The translations under genes were made by a program, and so were the position numbers. A stretch of 64,000 nt of DNA from Irpex lacteus (taxonomy: Eukaryota; Basidiomycota; Agaricomycetes; Polyporales; Irpicaceae): assembly GCA_001986395.2 (NCBI GenBank), contig MQVO02000010.1, positions 248,001 to 312,000 on the forward strand, given 5' to 3'. This document shows positions 33,110 through 44,876 of this stretch, one piece after another. The notes under the pieces are model-generated. The model did not search any database. It worked only from the letters and a program-made list of their open reading frames with translations, and was not told where the DNA came from. Position 1 is the first letter of the stretch; every line of letters starts with the position of its first letter.

Positions 33110-35069
33110 ATGGTCGCCTTCTCGCATCCGTTGCCACTTGCTCTCCTCAGCCTGGTGCTATCCCTCGCTCTCCCCGATGCACAAGCAGCCGCCACACCGC
33201 GAAGACCGCAGCCTGGAGCTGGTCGTTCAATCGCAATGTCTCGCAGAAACTTTATGAAGAAAGCCGACATTGACCTCGATCAATGGCTCAAGAACAACAA
33301 GCTCGCGACGGAGGCCAAGTATGGCATGGGCGGGTCGGCGAGCAAGCGGGCTGTGGGATTCAATGAGTGAGTGCCGAGTGGGCGCATCATGCGCAGTTCG
33401 TTTGTATTGACGGCCGACTCCTCCCTCGCACCCCACAGACTGACCGATCTCGGGTTCGACTCGAGGTACGTCGTTTACAATGTCACTAACTTAAGGTTTG
33501 ATGCTCATGGTGCGACTCCAGCTACTTTGGGACCGTAGCAGTCGGCACGCCGCCGGTCGCGTTCAACGTCATTCTTGACACTGGCTCCGCGTGAGTGGTG
33601 CAATTGCGTATGTTCATCTTTCCTCGGGATGCTGATCGGTTCGTTCTGCAGTGATTTGTGGATCGCCACAGAAAGCGAGTCAGCCTCGACCTCCAGAAGT
33701 ACAAAAGGGATCGCTCTCTTTTCCCCAGAAAGTAAGTACATGTTTGATTCAGTTCGGTTCAGCAATTAACCTTGCTATACAGGTTCGTCTACGTTCGTGG
33801 ACCTCCACACACCGTTCCAAATCCGCTATGGCTCTGGTGCCGCCGCAGGTGGATTGGGCAAAGACCAAATACAATTCGCAGGATTCAGTCTCAACCAGAC
33901 TTTCGGTGGGTAGCGACTCTCAATACATCTCGGCGCTGGTTGCTAACTAAGAAAAACAGCTGTCGTCAACCAGACATCTTCTGACCTCCTGCAAAGTCCC
34001 CTCTCGGGTTTGATGGGTCTCGCATTCCAAACGATTGCTTCTTCCGAAGCAAAGCCGTTCTGGGAAGCACTCGCAGACACCTCCGGCACACTCGATGAAC
34101 CTCTCTTTGCCTTCCAGCTCAACCGTTTCTCGAACAACACCCAGGCAGATCAGCTCGAAGCAGGCGGTACCTTCACCATCGGCAACACCAACACCAGCTT
34201 GTACCAAGGCGACATCGACTTCCAGCCAATCCCGACGGGAGCCCCTGGTTACTGGATACAATCGCTTACCAGTAAGCGCCTGCTTGATTGTATACTTCTG
34301 CAGTGCTATTATTAACCTACTTTTGTTGCCACTTCTTTTAGCGTTGAAGGTTAATGGTAACTCTGTTACTCTTCCTACCGGTCAAGATGCATGGTCTGCT
34401 ATCGATACTGGTACCACTGGTGTCGGTGTCCCGCAGAGCATCCTTACCGAGATCTTCTCCAACATCCAAGGCAGCGAACAGCGCACCGACGGTTACTATC
34501 AGTATCGTGAGTTCACATTCCCTCTTGATAATAAGATCTATCATAATTAATCGCTCGTTGCGATAGCTTGCTCCGAGAGCCCGCAGGTCGAAGTAACGTG
34601 GGGATCAAGCAGCGTCTCGTGGCCCATCTCAGCTGCGGACTTTATGCTCTCCCAGATCAGCCAGGACACGTGTGTCTCTGCCTTCTTCCCAGTCGACAAC
34701 ACAGGATCTGCTGCGCCGGCAATGATCTGGGGTGACACGTTCCTTGTACGTTTCTCTTCCCGTATTAACCATTCAATTACACGACACTGACTCGAATGCC
34801 AGAAAAACGTGTACTCCGTCTTCCAATCGAACCCCCAGCAAGTCGGCTTCGCCAAGCTCTCCAACGCAGCTCTTTCACAGAGCAGCGGAGACCTTCCCGT
34901 TCCCTCCGCCACCATCGGCTCAGCGGCGACCGTCACTGCTACTAGCAGCAGCTCCTCTTCCGGACGAGGAAGCAGCAGTAACGGGGTTGCAGCTTCAATG
35001 AAGGTCCCGTCGGTGATTGTGTTGTCGAGTTTGTTGGGCGGCGTGATGTCGGTTTGGGCCGCGCTTTGA
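33110..35069 (+). CDS. Secreted/GPI-type pepsin-like aspartic protease
   Basis: An A1-family aspartic endopeptidase. It starts MVAFSHPLPLALLSLVLSLA, a signal peptide cleaved near DAQAA, followed by a basic propeptide. Catalytic motifs are NVILDTGSADLW and SAIDTGTTGVGVP, both intact. Other family segments are YFGTVAVGTPP, IRYGSG (flap region) and PAMIWGDTFLKNVYSVF. After the fold comes a Ser-rich stretch and a hydrophobic C-terminus (VPSVIVLSSLLGGVMSVWAA), suggesting a GPI signal or membrane anchor. At least eight introns are present, one flanking a 26-nt exon (LTDLGFDS). It is likely active at the cell surface or in the wall, at acidic pH. Substrates are not predictable from sequence. Confidence 0.92.
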
Positions 35070-35526
35070 GGAGAGTGAGGGTGTAGAGGTGTTTAATGAC
35101 CGTGTTATGAGTTTCTTCTGTGATTGTGTTATACGTCTCTGCTTTGCTCGTTGTCTTCTGATACGCTTTATAATGTTTTTCTCATGCTGGTGGAGGCCAA
35201 GAGACGAGACCAGAGAAGATATGGACCTTTTCTCTGTTTGTTTCTTGGTTACATACCCTCTTCCTCCCTACATCTCGTTGTGAATATAAACAACAGGACG
35301 GACGGACAGTTCATGCTTCCACATTCTGTACTTTACTATATCCCCCCGTAGCGTACTCACAGCTTATTATCGAGAACGTAGAATCAAGTGAAATGAAATG
35401 ACTTTAGAAAATGCTTACCGCTCATCAAGAGAAGGTTTCACCAAAGAAATCGAAGATAACGAGTTATATTGCACCACAAGACACCCGGATGACACGGTCG
35501 AACAACATGCTCGCCCAGCGACAACG
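35070..35526. other. Convergent 3' interval
   Basis: The 457 bp between the protease stop and the RRP1 stop are T-rich at first and would supply both 3' UTRs. No supported gene or RNA. Confidence 0.4.
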
Positions 35527-36815
35527 TTAATCACTCTCTTCACCGTCGTCCTCCGCTGACCTCGCCTTCCAAAACGCATACATCCTCCTCCGGTTACCAT
35601 CTCTCGTCTTCGTATCACTCGCGACCTCGAATAACCGCTTCAACAGTCCCTTCTTGAGCTCTCTCGCCGTCAGAGCCTTTGCGTCCGTCGAGGTTGGCGT
35701 CAGGCAAGAGTGGGCTAAGATGTGAGGAAAATCGGGAGAGGTGTCCAGTCGAGCACGTTTTCTGCTCCGCTGATTTTCGTCTGCGTCTTCCTCGTCAGAT
35801 TGTGAATCCGAAGCTTCTGGTGAGAGTGCAGAATCGAAGGCGTCGAAGAGTGGTGCAAGCAGGGCGGATTCGATTCGCTGAACAGTCAGTTTGGAACGAG
35901 CACCAGCGGCGAGGGAGATGAACGGGTTGAGGAGTGTGGATAGCGGGGCGGGTGCTGTTGATTCTTGAGAAGCGGAGGCATTGAGAGCTTTGTCGAGCTC
36001 TTCGAGGTAGATGTCTGCCAGGTGGTATGGCAGGCTAGGGGGTACTTTGACATCGTCGGGACTGTATGAATGTACGTTATAAGCATAGGAGGTCATCAAT
36101 AGACGATAGGCATTGCTCACCAAAGTGGTCCTCCACGATCCGTCAATATAGAATTGTACTCGTCAAGAAGAGTGCTATCCCAGTTCTCCCGTTGAAGAAG
36201 TCGGAACGAGGCATTTGTGAATCGTCGGATGAGCATGTAATATTTGTCTATCCTGTTTGAAGTGTATCAGCGTAAGAATCTCTCCGCCCGTAGTGTTCAC
36301 CAAGGAAGACAAACGGACTCACCTCAAGCGATCAATCCCAGCCCATTCACGAACTGTCGCCTCCCAGAACCCTCTTAGGAACTCTAACGAGGATGTGGCA
36401 GTCGGAATAGTAAGAAGCATCTCAGCTATCTCGGTGGCTAAAGCTTGTTGGACGAGCGGCTTGTCTGACATCCAAAAGCCTAAAACGCGGATAGTGCATA
36501 CGAGAGATCGTGAGTACAGCTCCTATCCAGATAGAATGTATTCGTACAGTAGAATATCCCCTTCCACAGCTTCGCCATCTCACTCTTCGGCAATATTCTA
36601 GCGGCATTAGCATCGTCGCCGTCAGCTGGTTGAGATAGAAAAGCGGCAAGGCTCTTGATTGCTTTATCCCGAGTTTTCTTGTCTTGCTGCACCACCTCAG
36701 TCAAAGGTATCTAGCACGGGAAGTAACAGCACAAACGTACCGGTAGATGCAAAAGACTTGGCCAGGGGTAGGGCCGTTGTTTGAGACGAGGAGGAGGCAG
36801 CGGCGGTGGCAGCCA
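35527..36815 (-). CDS. RRP1: Rrp1/Nop52 ribosomal RNA processing protein
   Basis: A nucleolar factor of 60S pre-ribosomes, required for ITS processing toward 25S/28S and 5.8S rRNA. Start at 36815: MAATAAASSSSQTTALPLAK. A GTACGT intron leads into DKKTRDKAIKSLAAFLSQ, the typical opening helix. Further segments are LPKSEMAKLWKGIFYCFWM, SDKPLVQQALATEIAEML, FWEATVREWAGIDRLRIDKY and YMLIRRFTNASFRLLQ. The last exons contain PSLPYHLADIYLEELDKAL and an acidic then basic region (DSQSDEEDADENQRSRKRAR), a likely nucleolar signal. It ends RSAEDDGEESD. All junctions keep frame across four introns. The Nop52 fold signature (LW+G+FYC+W+SDKP) makes the assignment firm. Confidence 0.92.
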
Positions 36816-37156
36816 TGATGAGCGCAAAAAGCAAGAAACTTGGTGTTTTTGGCGCTCATGTATGGAAGGACTTTGTGGCGCGGGAAAACTACTACGAAGG
36901 TGAATTAATCGTATAGAAATCGAAACCTCTCAGCCATCTCGTCCTCTGGTCACTGAGTAGGTATGTACTGTAAGTACACAGACGAGAAAAGTATGTACCC
37001 AATCGATAGGGAGCAAAGGAATATATCTAGCTTTATTGACTCTTTACAATTTACTAATCACTGGTATGATGATATTCATACCATCCACCGAAGGCCACAA
37101 TCAAAGGTCGTGTATCTGCGCGCAAAAAGACAGGTCGATGGACGCCAATAACAACA
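36816..37156. other. Interval upstream of RRP1
   Basis: This stretch contains the RRP1 promoter on its left and the 3' UTR of the next minus-strand gene on its right. The AT-rich centre (about 36961-37070) has no supported ORF or repeat. Confidence 0.4.
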
Positions 37157-39298
37157 TTATTCTGCCGTAGACGTGGGGCTGGCTGGTTCACTAGGCGACT
37201 TCCTCCCAGTCTGAGTAGTCCCACTCGCGATGTCGGGGATGGCCTCAGACAGTCTTCCACTTTCTAGACATTGACGACAGATTCCTATCACCATAAGCGG
37301 ATTAGTTTCTCGTTTAGAAGAGAGACTGACGCTACTTACGTCCGCCCATGAGAAGAGGAAGACCCGTTTCTTGACATGCTCGACACCGGATAGGAGGAGG
37401 CATAGGCACGGGAGGCAGTTTCTTCGGCTTTGGGCGTGCAGCCTTCTTCTCGTGGATCGCTACAACTTCTATGGGCATTATTCAGGACACAAATAACATC
37501 AGTCGGAAAACATAGGCTCACTAGCTTCAATCGCAGGTGTGGATATTGGCGCAAACGACACTCCGCTGTAGTCTGCTGCCTTGGAGGTACCGCCTGGGGA
37601 ACTAGACTGAGTACGAGGCGCCGAGGGGCCTACGGCTGAGTTTTCGGCAGGAGGAGGTGGAGGAGAATACGCAGAACCGCCAGGAAGATGTGGTGTATAT
37701 GATTGTATTGGAGGAGAGTATTGAACCGGTGGAGGTGGAGGTGGCGCGGGTGTGAACTGTTCAACTGGGTAAGACGGTGGCGGTGGAGGAGGATTCCATA
37801 CGACGGGTTGGTGCGGCAGGACAGGAAACACGGATTGGTTGAACGATGGCGCTCCCGCAGGTGGCATGTGTATAGGTGCAGGCGTGGACGATGATGTAGG
37901 CTGCACGTACGCTTGTGTATCTGGCTGTGAGGGCGTTGGTTGCGAAAAGTTCAACGTAGACACCACTCCACCGGTGTTCGGGATATTCATGGGGACTGGC
38001 TTTTCTGTCGTTGATTTGCGTGTTGAAGCTCTACGTCGGGCTTTCGTGCTGTCTGCGTTCGCTGGCTTTATGGACTTCATCTGGTAAGGTGTGCACGCCT
38101 AGCCAACCCTTAGACACGGAGCAACGCTAGCGCACTACTGAGCTGACTTACTGCTCGCAATATTTCTAGCAATTCTCCCTCAGGTAATTGATGCGCTAAA
38201 TAGGTTCTCTTGGTAGTATTCTGAAGAGGGGTCAGAATGGAGCTAATTATATGAATAAGACCTTACCGATGCATTTTTCAACTCGTCAGAATCGTGCGAG
38301 ACTGCGTCTCCTCGTGACCAAGCCATCAGGATATCGTAACTTTCTTGCTGGAGGCCTCTCCAATGTAGCTTCACAGTCTGTGTAGGCACTTCTCCACCAG
38401 TCATCGGGTCATCTTCTGGAGCAGTGGATGCAGACTGAGCAAGCGGCAGATTGATGGTTACGATGACATCGTACAAGGATCCTCCATTCGACCCGTAAGC
38501 GTCTGCAAGATAAACCGTGCCACGAGGAACAAGCCAGCGATCGGAGAGCCTCTCCTGAAATTCGATGACCAAGTCAAATGGCCGCGGAGGGGCAGGGTTC
38601 GCCACGCTTGATGGTCCTGCAGCTGGGACCTCTGGTCCGGCGTAATGAGGCCCTAATCGTTCGTTCAGCGATCTTACAAAAGCTGTAAGAGTCGCCCTCT
38701 GATCTTCTGAAAGCTGGTTTCTTTGCGCCAGCGTCAGTAAGTTGTGGAGGATGGGGTCTGTGGCGGCAGCCTGTGTAACTTGTTCAAGGAGTGCAGGCGT
38801 GACAAAGTCATTGAACCTGGGTTGTGACGGAGGGTTCACATCAAATTGGCTTGTCGATGGTGCTGTATTCGAGGAAAATTTAGATCACGTCAATGAAGAA
38901 GGTCAAAGAGAATCTAGTGGAGTTCATTACTTGCCGGTGCGGGCGCGTGCGAGGCTACAGGGATCGGGTGTTCAGGGAGGTAGTGTATTTCGTACAATCG
39001 TGTATTCGAAAAGACGTGCGGCCCGACAGAGAATTCGAACCTGTTGTGTGACTTGACGGAGTGCGCGGGTGGCTTCACTTCGGGCTGTTTGCTGCCTCGA
39101 GCTCTCCCCGAGAACTTTGGGAACGCAGATGAAAGCCATTTCTCACGTGCTGTGAATAATTTTCCTTAGTACAAAGACAAGCAACGCATCAACACGGATA
39201 TCTACATTGCTTGAGTGATTGCAGTATTACAAGACTATACAGCCATTCAGCAGAGATAACTCCAGGGACTGAGAAAGCAGCTCACCTGTCTGCGACAT
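37157..39298 (-). CDS. Pro-rich hypothetical protein with C-terminal CxxC/CxxC zinc site
   Basis: Assembled from seven or so exons. The start at 39298 (MSQT, GTGAGC donor) leads to REKWLSSAFPKFSGRARGSK, then EFSVGPHVFSNTRLYEIHYL. The next exon gives RFNDFVTPALLEQVTQAAAT, TDPILHNLLTLAQRNQLSED and VIVTINLPLAQS. A proline-rich segment follows (NPPPPPPSYPVEQFTPAPPP). A basic stretch (HEKKAARPKPKKLPPVPMPP) precedes CRACQETGLPLLMGG, which splices to RICRQCLES, making a C-x2-C...C-x2-C zinc site across an intron. It ends at 37157. I recognise no named family; the basic and Pro-rich composition with a terminal zinc site suggests a nuclear adaptor. It shares a divergent promoter with BDP1. Confidence 0.75.
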
Positions 39299-39586
39299 TA
39301 TGCCACTCCCCACCTTCGGGGTTTATCTCATCGTCGTTGAGTTCCCATCCTGGACGGGTTCCTGCTGGAAGATATACGGCTCTAGTCGCTGTGGCCATTT
39401 CGTGGTCGGGAGTCAATCAAAAACACAACAGAGTTCCACGACGAAGCGCGGCGATCCCGTTCGTTCCAAATGGGCGCCTGACTTTATTTCTCCTCCGCCA
39501 CCAGGGCCTTTCCTCTTCTCCCTACTCCCAACGTCTCATAGTTTTAGTGGTTGCTAGGTCGGTCTGGATAGCCGATAACTTGAAAA
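39299..39586. promoter_or_regulatory. Divergent promoter, Pro-rich gene / BDP1
   Basis: A 288-bp interval between divergent starts at 39298 (minus) and 39587 (plus). No TATA box is obvious, in keeping with housekeeping-type promoters. Confidence 0.4.
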
Positions 39587-41740
39587 ATGTCTACGCGTGT
39601 TCGTACGTGTGCAACGCTCTTACAAACTCTAATGATCTCATGCCCTGTTCTCAGAGAAAGGAAATACTGTCTTCAGGCCTGTAACGAAGACCAGGGCTCG
39701 CCCAGGTAGCGAGGCCCGTCAATCTTCCACTACACCGGATATTCGCCCTTCGAGTAGCTCGGCGAGCAATGCAGCAGCTATGCCACCTCCAAGTGCGGTG
39801 CCGCGGCGGCCTTCTTCACAGCTGTCTTCGATAGACGACTTATCCTCAGACAGTGCGCAGTTTCCAGCCGACAATGCACCTACTACGTCTCATGCCCCCA
39901 ATACAACCACGGCTACTCCTCTTGCTTCTCCAATTACCGTGCCATCACGGCACTCCGCCCGCCCTCCCGCCATACAGTCGTTCACCTCATCCCGAGCATC
40001 TACCCCTGTTCCTCCTCGAATTCAGTCAGGTTCTCAAGCACGGGCTCCTATCTCCATTCCAACTCCAATATCTACCCCATCACGTCCAGTTCCCACTCCC
40101 ATAGCTACTCCATCACGCCCAGTCCCTCCTCCCCAAGCCACTGTCATCACCCAACCACCACAATCCGCCGCAAATCCTACCGCTCCCTCTGTACCGACGC
40201 AGTCACCATCCACGTTGCAAGCTCCTGTGAACCCACCAGCTCAAGTTGGTGTCCCTATTAGCGACGCACAGATAGATCCGGCGCTCTTGCAGGCAATCAC
40301 TACCGTATTGCAGCACGCGAACCAGCCTGAAGGCCAAATGCCTCAGCCTGAGGGATCGTCCTCTGCAGCTCAAGCTGTCCCGCAGGAAACGACTCCCCAA
40401 GCGGCGCCCGCAACGCGCAATCGACGTCGCCCACGTTCGAAGAAGAATGCAGAGAATGGGGACTCGACTGCAGCGAGTAGTAGTAGTACACCAAGGCCAC
40501 GAGGAGCCACCCGTCGCTCTTCAAATACTGAAGCTACATCGGAGGCAGAATATTCAGGGGAGGAGACTGAACAGATCTCAAGGCCAACAAGGAGGAGAAA
40601 ACGCGCCTCAACTGACTCCAGTACTCCTCGAAAACGTCGCTCCCGTGCACCTTCAGTACCACCGTATGATCCTGATGCGGATCCCGGCGAAGAATTGGAT
40701 CCTACCGCAGTGACGATGGCCGAGCTATGCGACGACAATGGACGCGGTCGAGTGAGTAGCAAAGCAGCGCAAATTGTGACGAACCATGCTGCTTGGAGGG
40801 CCGCCAATCGTGAGAAGAGGGCTCGCATGCGGGCGATGATGGAGGCGAAGAAGTATGGAAGAGACGCAGAAGATGAGAATGCTGCTACGACGGAAGATGC
40901 GGCTACTGCTGGGCCATCTACTAGTGGAGAAAGCGAAAGCCAGCCGGCAGCAGAGCCGTCTTCGTCTCGCGCTCCGTCCACCGGGGCAGAACAGACGGAG
41001 GGTCAACAGGGCGATGACTTTGATTACACGCAGGCTGTCTCGACTAGTCGATACAATGTGCAAGTACGCATCGGGCCGAATGGCGAGACGATGATCGATG
41101 AGACTTCTCTGTATGTGGACCGCCAGGAAGAAGAGGAGACCACTAATTACACGCATGTGGAAGAGTCGGATACGACGAAGTTCGTGAACTCGATGAGTTA
41201 CAGCAAGAAGCTTCGAGGCTCTAGATGGAGTGCCGAAGAGACAGAATTGTTCTATGATGTATGTGCAGTTGGACTGTCGGTGTGCTGCCTAATACTGAAT
41301 CTACTTTGACCACAGGCTCTATCACAATTTGGCGAGAACTACGAGCTAATATCGTACGTTCTACCTGGGCGCGATCGAAAGGCCTGCAAAAACAAGTTCA
41401 AAATCGAAGACAAACGAAATCCCAATCGGATTACGTTCTCTTTGAAGAACCGTCAGCCATATGGTACGTCTCATAGTAGTCATTTTCTTGCATACCCTGA
41501 CATCGCGCGACCGTAGACATGCAGACTCTTGCCCGTATGACCGGGAAAGACTTCTCTGGTCCACCTCCAGAAATTGTTGCACCTACACTTCCACATGCTC
41601 CGCAAACCACCGAACCTCAGACGGAAGACGTGGATGAGCCTGCATCGTCTGTGAAGGTGAGAAAGCAGAGTGCGACACCTGGCCTTGGCCCAATCGAGGG
41701 AGAAGAGATTGTTGAAATCATCGAGAATTACGAGGAATAG
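39587..41740 (+). CDS. BDP1: TFIIIB subunit B'' (Bdp1)
   Basis: A subunit of TFIIIB that recruits RNA polymerase III to tRNA, 5S and U6 genes. Start at 39587: MSTRV then, after a GTACGT intron, KGNTVFRPVTKTRARPGSEA, resembling the conserved Bdp1 N-terminus. A long Ser/Pro/Thr-rich region follows (about 39780-40980). The extended SANT domain begins KLRGSRWSAEETELFYDA and continues LSQFGENYELISYVLPGRDR and KACKNKFKIEDKRNPNRI, spread over three exons joined by introns near 41259 and 41473. Acidic C-terminus ends in EEIVEIIENYEE. About 660 aa. The SANT block with GRDRKACKNKFK is diagnostic. Confidence 0.93.
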
Positions 41741-42199
41741 TGGGATGCATGCAATACGGGGTGTTTTGTTTACTTTATCTGTAATACTACTCGTACAATA
41801 CATGCTTAGACGTACTTATATGCATACGAGTGCGTACTATGACTGTACCGTGACCTAGGTTGACTGCTGACACTTGTATTAGACTTTATTAGTGCTTGAG
41901 CTGAAGTGGTAGCGTAATATGCCAGCCTGAGATCCTCGTGGCGCGGCCCGTGGCGCCCCAGTGACTCATGCCAGCAACACGGAACGCAATTCTTCGAAAT
42001 GCAACGACCACCACAAATGTTAGGTAGGTACTCTCCCTCAACTGCCATAAGCAAGCTAACTGACCTTGTGTAATCTCAGTAAACTACGTATACTCCCTTG
42101 TCGACATTAACCCAATTCTCACTGGCAGGTTTAGGTTAATCGGCTCGGAAGTTGTATGCACGGTTATACGGTACTAGTGGCAATCCGAAACTGTACATC
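41741..42199. other. Intergenic, no gene seen
   Basis: The 459 bp between BDP1 and the third F-box-like gene contain short frames only. An in-frame ATG at 42152 would add 16 residues to the F-box-like gene, but these have no counterpart in its paralogues. Confidence 0.4.
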
Positions 42200-44202
42200 A
42201 TGACTTTGTGGACTCGCAGAAAACTCGACAGCTTGCCGTACGACATATTGTTCCAAATCACAAGTATTCTCTATGTCAAGGAGAAGAGATGTCTCGGAGG
42301 ATGCGGCAAGTTTACGGCGACCTGGGTCCTCTCGCGCGTCAGTCGACGTCTGCGAGCTGTCGCCCTTTATTTTATGTTCAGGAATGTTAACTTGAGTATC
42401 CACAAAGAGCTTGCTACTCCGTTGGAAGACTTCCTTCCGGGCGGTAGATACGAGCATATGGCCTTTTCAGTCAGGTAGGCTTTGCATCTAACTTCATAAC
42501 ATACTGTCACTCACTTCGAAAGTACAGATCTCTGACTATGTGGACTCTGGACTACACGTACTATGATTGGTGCTCCGAGATGCCCGTGCTGTCACTACGC
42601 TCTGCAGACTTCCCGCTTGTCAACTTGACTGCACTGGAGATGCCACATCTCATTATAGAGGACACCCTGGTTACAGCGCTGAGTCATTGTGAGCAACTGT
42701 GTACACTCGCTATAGCATGTGACGAATCATGGCCTAGTTCCATGCTTCAGCGACTATCCCGGTTGTCAACTATTCGCTTGTACATAGTAGGAGAGACTGA
42801 TCTACTTGGTCCCGAGCCAGTGACAACCACAGCCACCACTTCTGACCCAGAGTCTCCTCTGGTATCCTATCCACTAATCACCACCTTGGCCATATATTCC
42901 CTTTCACTGGGCCCCCCTCATCTAATCCGAGAATGCATCAAAACATGCAGCTTTCCCAACCTCACAGTATTTGCGGTGCAAAACTTCGAGTCCGGCAATC
43001 TCGCAGGATTATTTCACTTCATCCATCAACATCCGACCTTACACGAAGTTAATGTAGACGCAAGGAGGACTACGCGTATACGTGTAGAAGCCATCATGAA
43101 GCTCGTTGACGGCACGGGAACGTGGGTCGCGACTAACGACGTCTCCGGCATTAAGCTGTCTACCATAGGCTATCCCCCTCGTCAAACGGAACCGCCGGAC
43201 CTGTTTCCACCCAACATCGTCCCTGGGAATCAGGTGTTTTGCTCCTCGTTTGCATTCACTCGGGCTCCTCTGCCGGAGAACGACCGACCTAATATCTCCT
43301 GCGCAAGATACAGATGTATCTCGCTTGCAATGCACCGCTTGGCTGAAGATCCTGGCGTGGTTGAAGAAGACGAGGAGCTCGCTGTTATTCGGGTGCTCGA
43401 ACATCTTACGCGGGTCGTTCCAGAGCTTGAGGAGCTCAGACTATCCGTTATCGACTTGACTTGTACGTCAGATCACATGGATTGGACGGTAAGCAGTATT
43501 ATGCTGGCAGCTTCCTATACTTGACATCTTATTGATCAACTGCAACAGGACGCGCTCGTTGACAATGTCCTCATCAACTTTGAAAATCTACGTAAACTTG
43601 CCTTGTATTGGGATGACAATCGCCGAAATCATAAGCCACGCTGGGGATATCAGTGCCACGTCTCACCATACGAATCTCAAGAAGACCGTTATATCCCGCT
43701 CCTTGATGACGCGCAACCACCATTGGACAAGCTGCGCACGCGTGCAGTCAAAACTTTGTCCCTGTGCGATCTAATGTACTCCGACAGATGCCCTCGCCTA
43801 GTCGAAGAAGTAGCCGCAGGTGTCCGCAAAGTCTTTGAACTATCGGAAGACGAGGAACTGGATAGCTTTGATGACACGTTGCTCATGCGCGCGTGGGCCG
43901 CTAGGAATCAGGACTATGCTGACTGGACTGCAGAAACCATCGCGTTTATGTGCCCTAAACTTGTTCAGTTCGACTGGTACTTCTTGTCAGACAGACACTA
44001 CATTCTGACAACTCCCCGGGATCACCAAAGGGTGGTGTGGAGCTGGAGGATCGAGCGGGGTAAAAAAGGCCCGTATGTCATGGGTAATTTGCGATGGACT
44101 GGATGCCTCTCAGGAGATCCGCGACCCATGTACCCTCTGGTCGGGCAGGAGCTTGAGCGAGCTATGGAACTTGGGGATCGAGCATGGGTACCTCTGGTGT
44201 AG
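42200..44202 (+). CDS. F-box-like protein, family A copy 3
   Basis: Third member of the family at 22065 and 28138. It starts MTLWTRRKLDSLPYDILFQI. F-box-like part: WVLSRVSRRLRAVALYFMFR. Intron 42476-42526 (GTAGGC...TACAG) precedes SLTMWTLDYTYYDW. The long exon holds ATRAPL-type sequence and HPTLHEVNVDARRTTRIRVE with IMKLVDGTGTWVATND. After a GTAAGC...CAACAG intron the last exon has LSEDEELDSFDDTLLMRAWA and the tail GDPRPMYPLVGQELERAMEL. Unlike its two relatives it has no intron in the fifth codon: the phase-2 junction after MTLW is continuous. Intact and presumably functional; target unknown. Confidence 0.8.
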
Positions 44203-44523
44203 ACCATACTTTTTGTATACAATTGTTTGTATACTAGTAGTCTCTTCTGTGCCGCAGAACCCCACTGGAGTAAAAGGACATGCGACACTCGCCGATTAAA
44301 GCACTAGTACTCAGATGCAGAGCTTGAACACGAACATGGGTACTGTTTCAGGTTATTGAATGCCGGAACATGCCTCTGAAAATATTTAGGTAAATCACGC
44401 CGTACTATATTCTGTGCTAATCTCTGGACGCGATGCCACTTCGCCACTGGTCTTTCGCCTGATCGGCGCCTACTATGCCCTATTTGTGAATTAAAATGCA
44501 AAAAGGCGTAAGAAAGAAAAAAA
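44203..44523. other. Interval between F-box-like gene and tRNA-Phe
   Basis: About 320 bp with the 3' UTR of the F-box-like gene. The minus strand just downstream of the tRNA has an A/T-rich stretch with TTTTTTTC (rc of gaaaaaaa, about 44517-44523), a likely RNA polymerase III terminator. Nothing else is seen. Confidence 0.45.
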
Positions 44524-44632
44524 TGCCAGGAGCGTGGATTGAACACGCGACCTTCAGAACACGTGATTTCCCGAAATTGCTATATCAGGTAAGCGCTTCA
44601 GTCTGCTGCTCTCCCAGCTGAGCTATCCCGGC
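44524..44632 (-). tRNA. tRNA-Phe (GAA) with intron
   Basis: The reverse complement starts GCCGGGATAGCTCAGCTGG and ends GTTCAATCCACGCTCCTGGC plus discriminator A. The acceptor pairs GCCGGGA with TCCTGGC (one G-T). The anticodon loop CTGAAG is interrupted after position 37 by a 36-nt intron before TCTGAAGGTC. A-box and B-box are present. Mature length is 73 nt. One base at the top of the anticodon stem mispairs (G27-A43), the only irregularity. Confidence 0.93.
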
Positions 44633-44876
44633 AATATAGGATGAGCAAAAGTAGACCATTATGTACATGTTATGTCCCAGTGTACTCCAGCAGTCGCAAG
44701 TTCTCTTGAGATTCTTGGTGTCCTTACGCAATTTACGAGCTGCGCCGCAGGTACAATGATCGCAGTAAACAACGATGACGATCAGTTTTTCGTCTTAAAA
44801 CCCGGAATCAAATGTGTGAGTTACTCAGTGACACACGCCCCAGTTATCCCTGAGCTGAGCCCTCTATCGCGCTAAT

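Noticed and set aside
40370..41156. Minus-strand frames of 140-200 codons inside BDP1
   Set aside because: They are antisense shadows of a Ser/Pro/Thr-rich coding region and lack conserved content.
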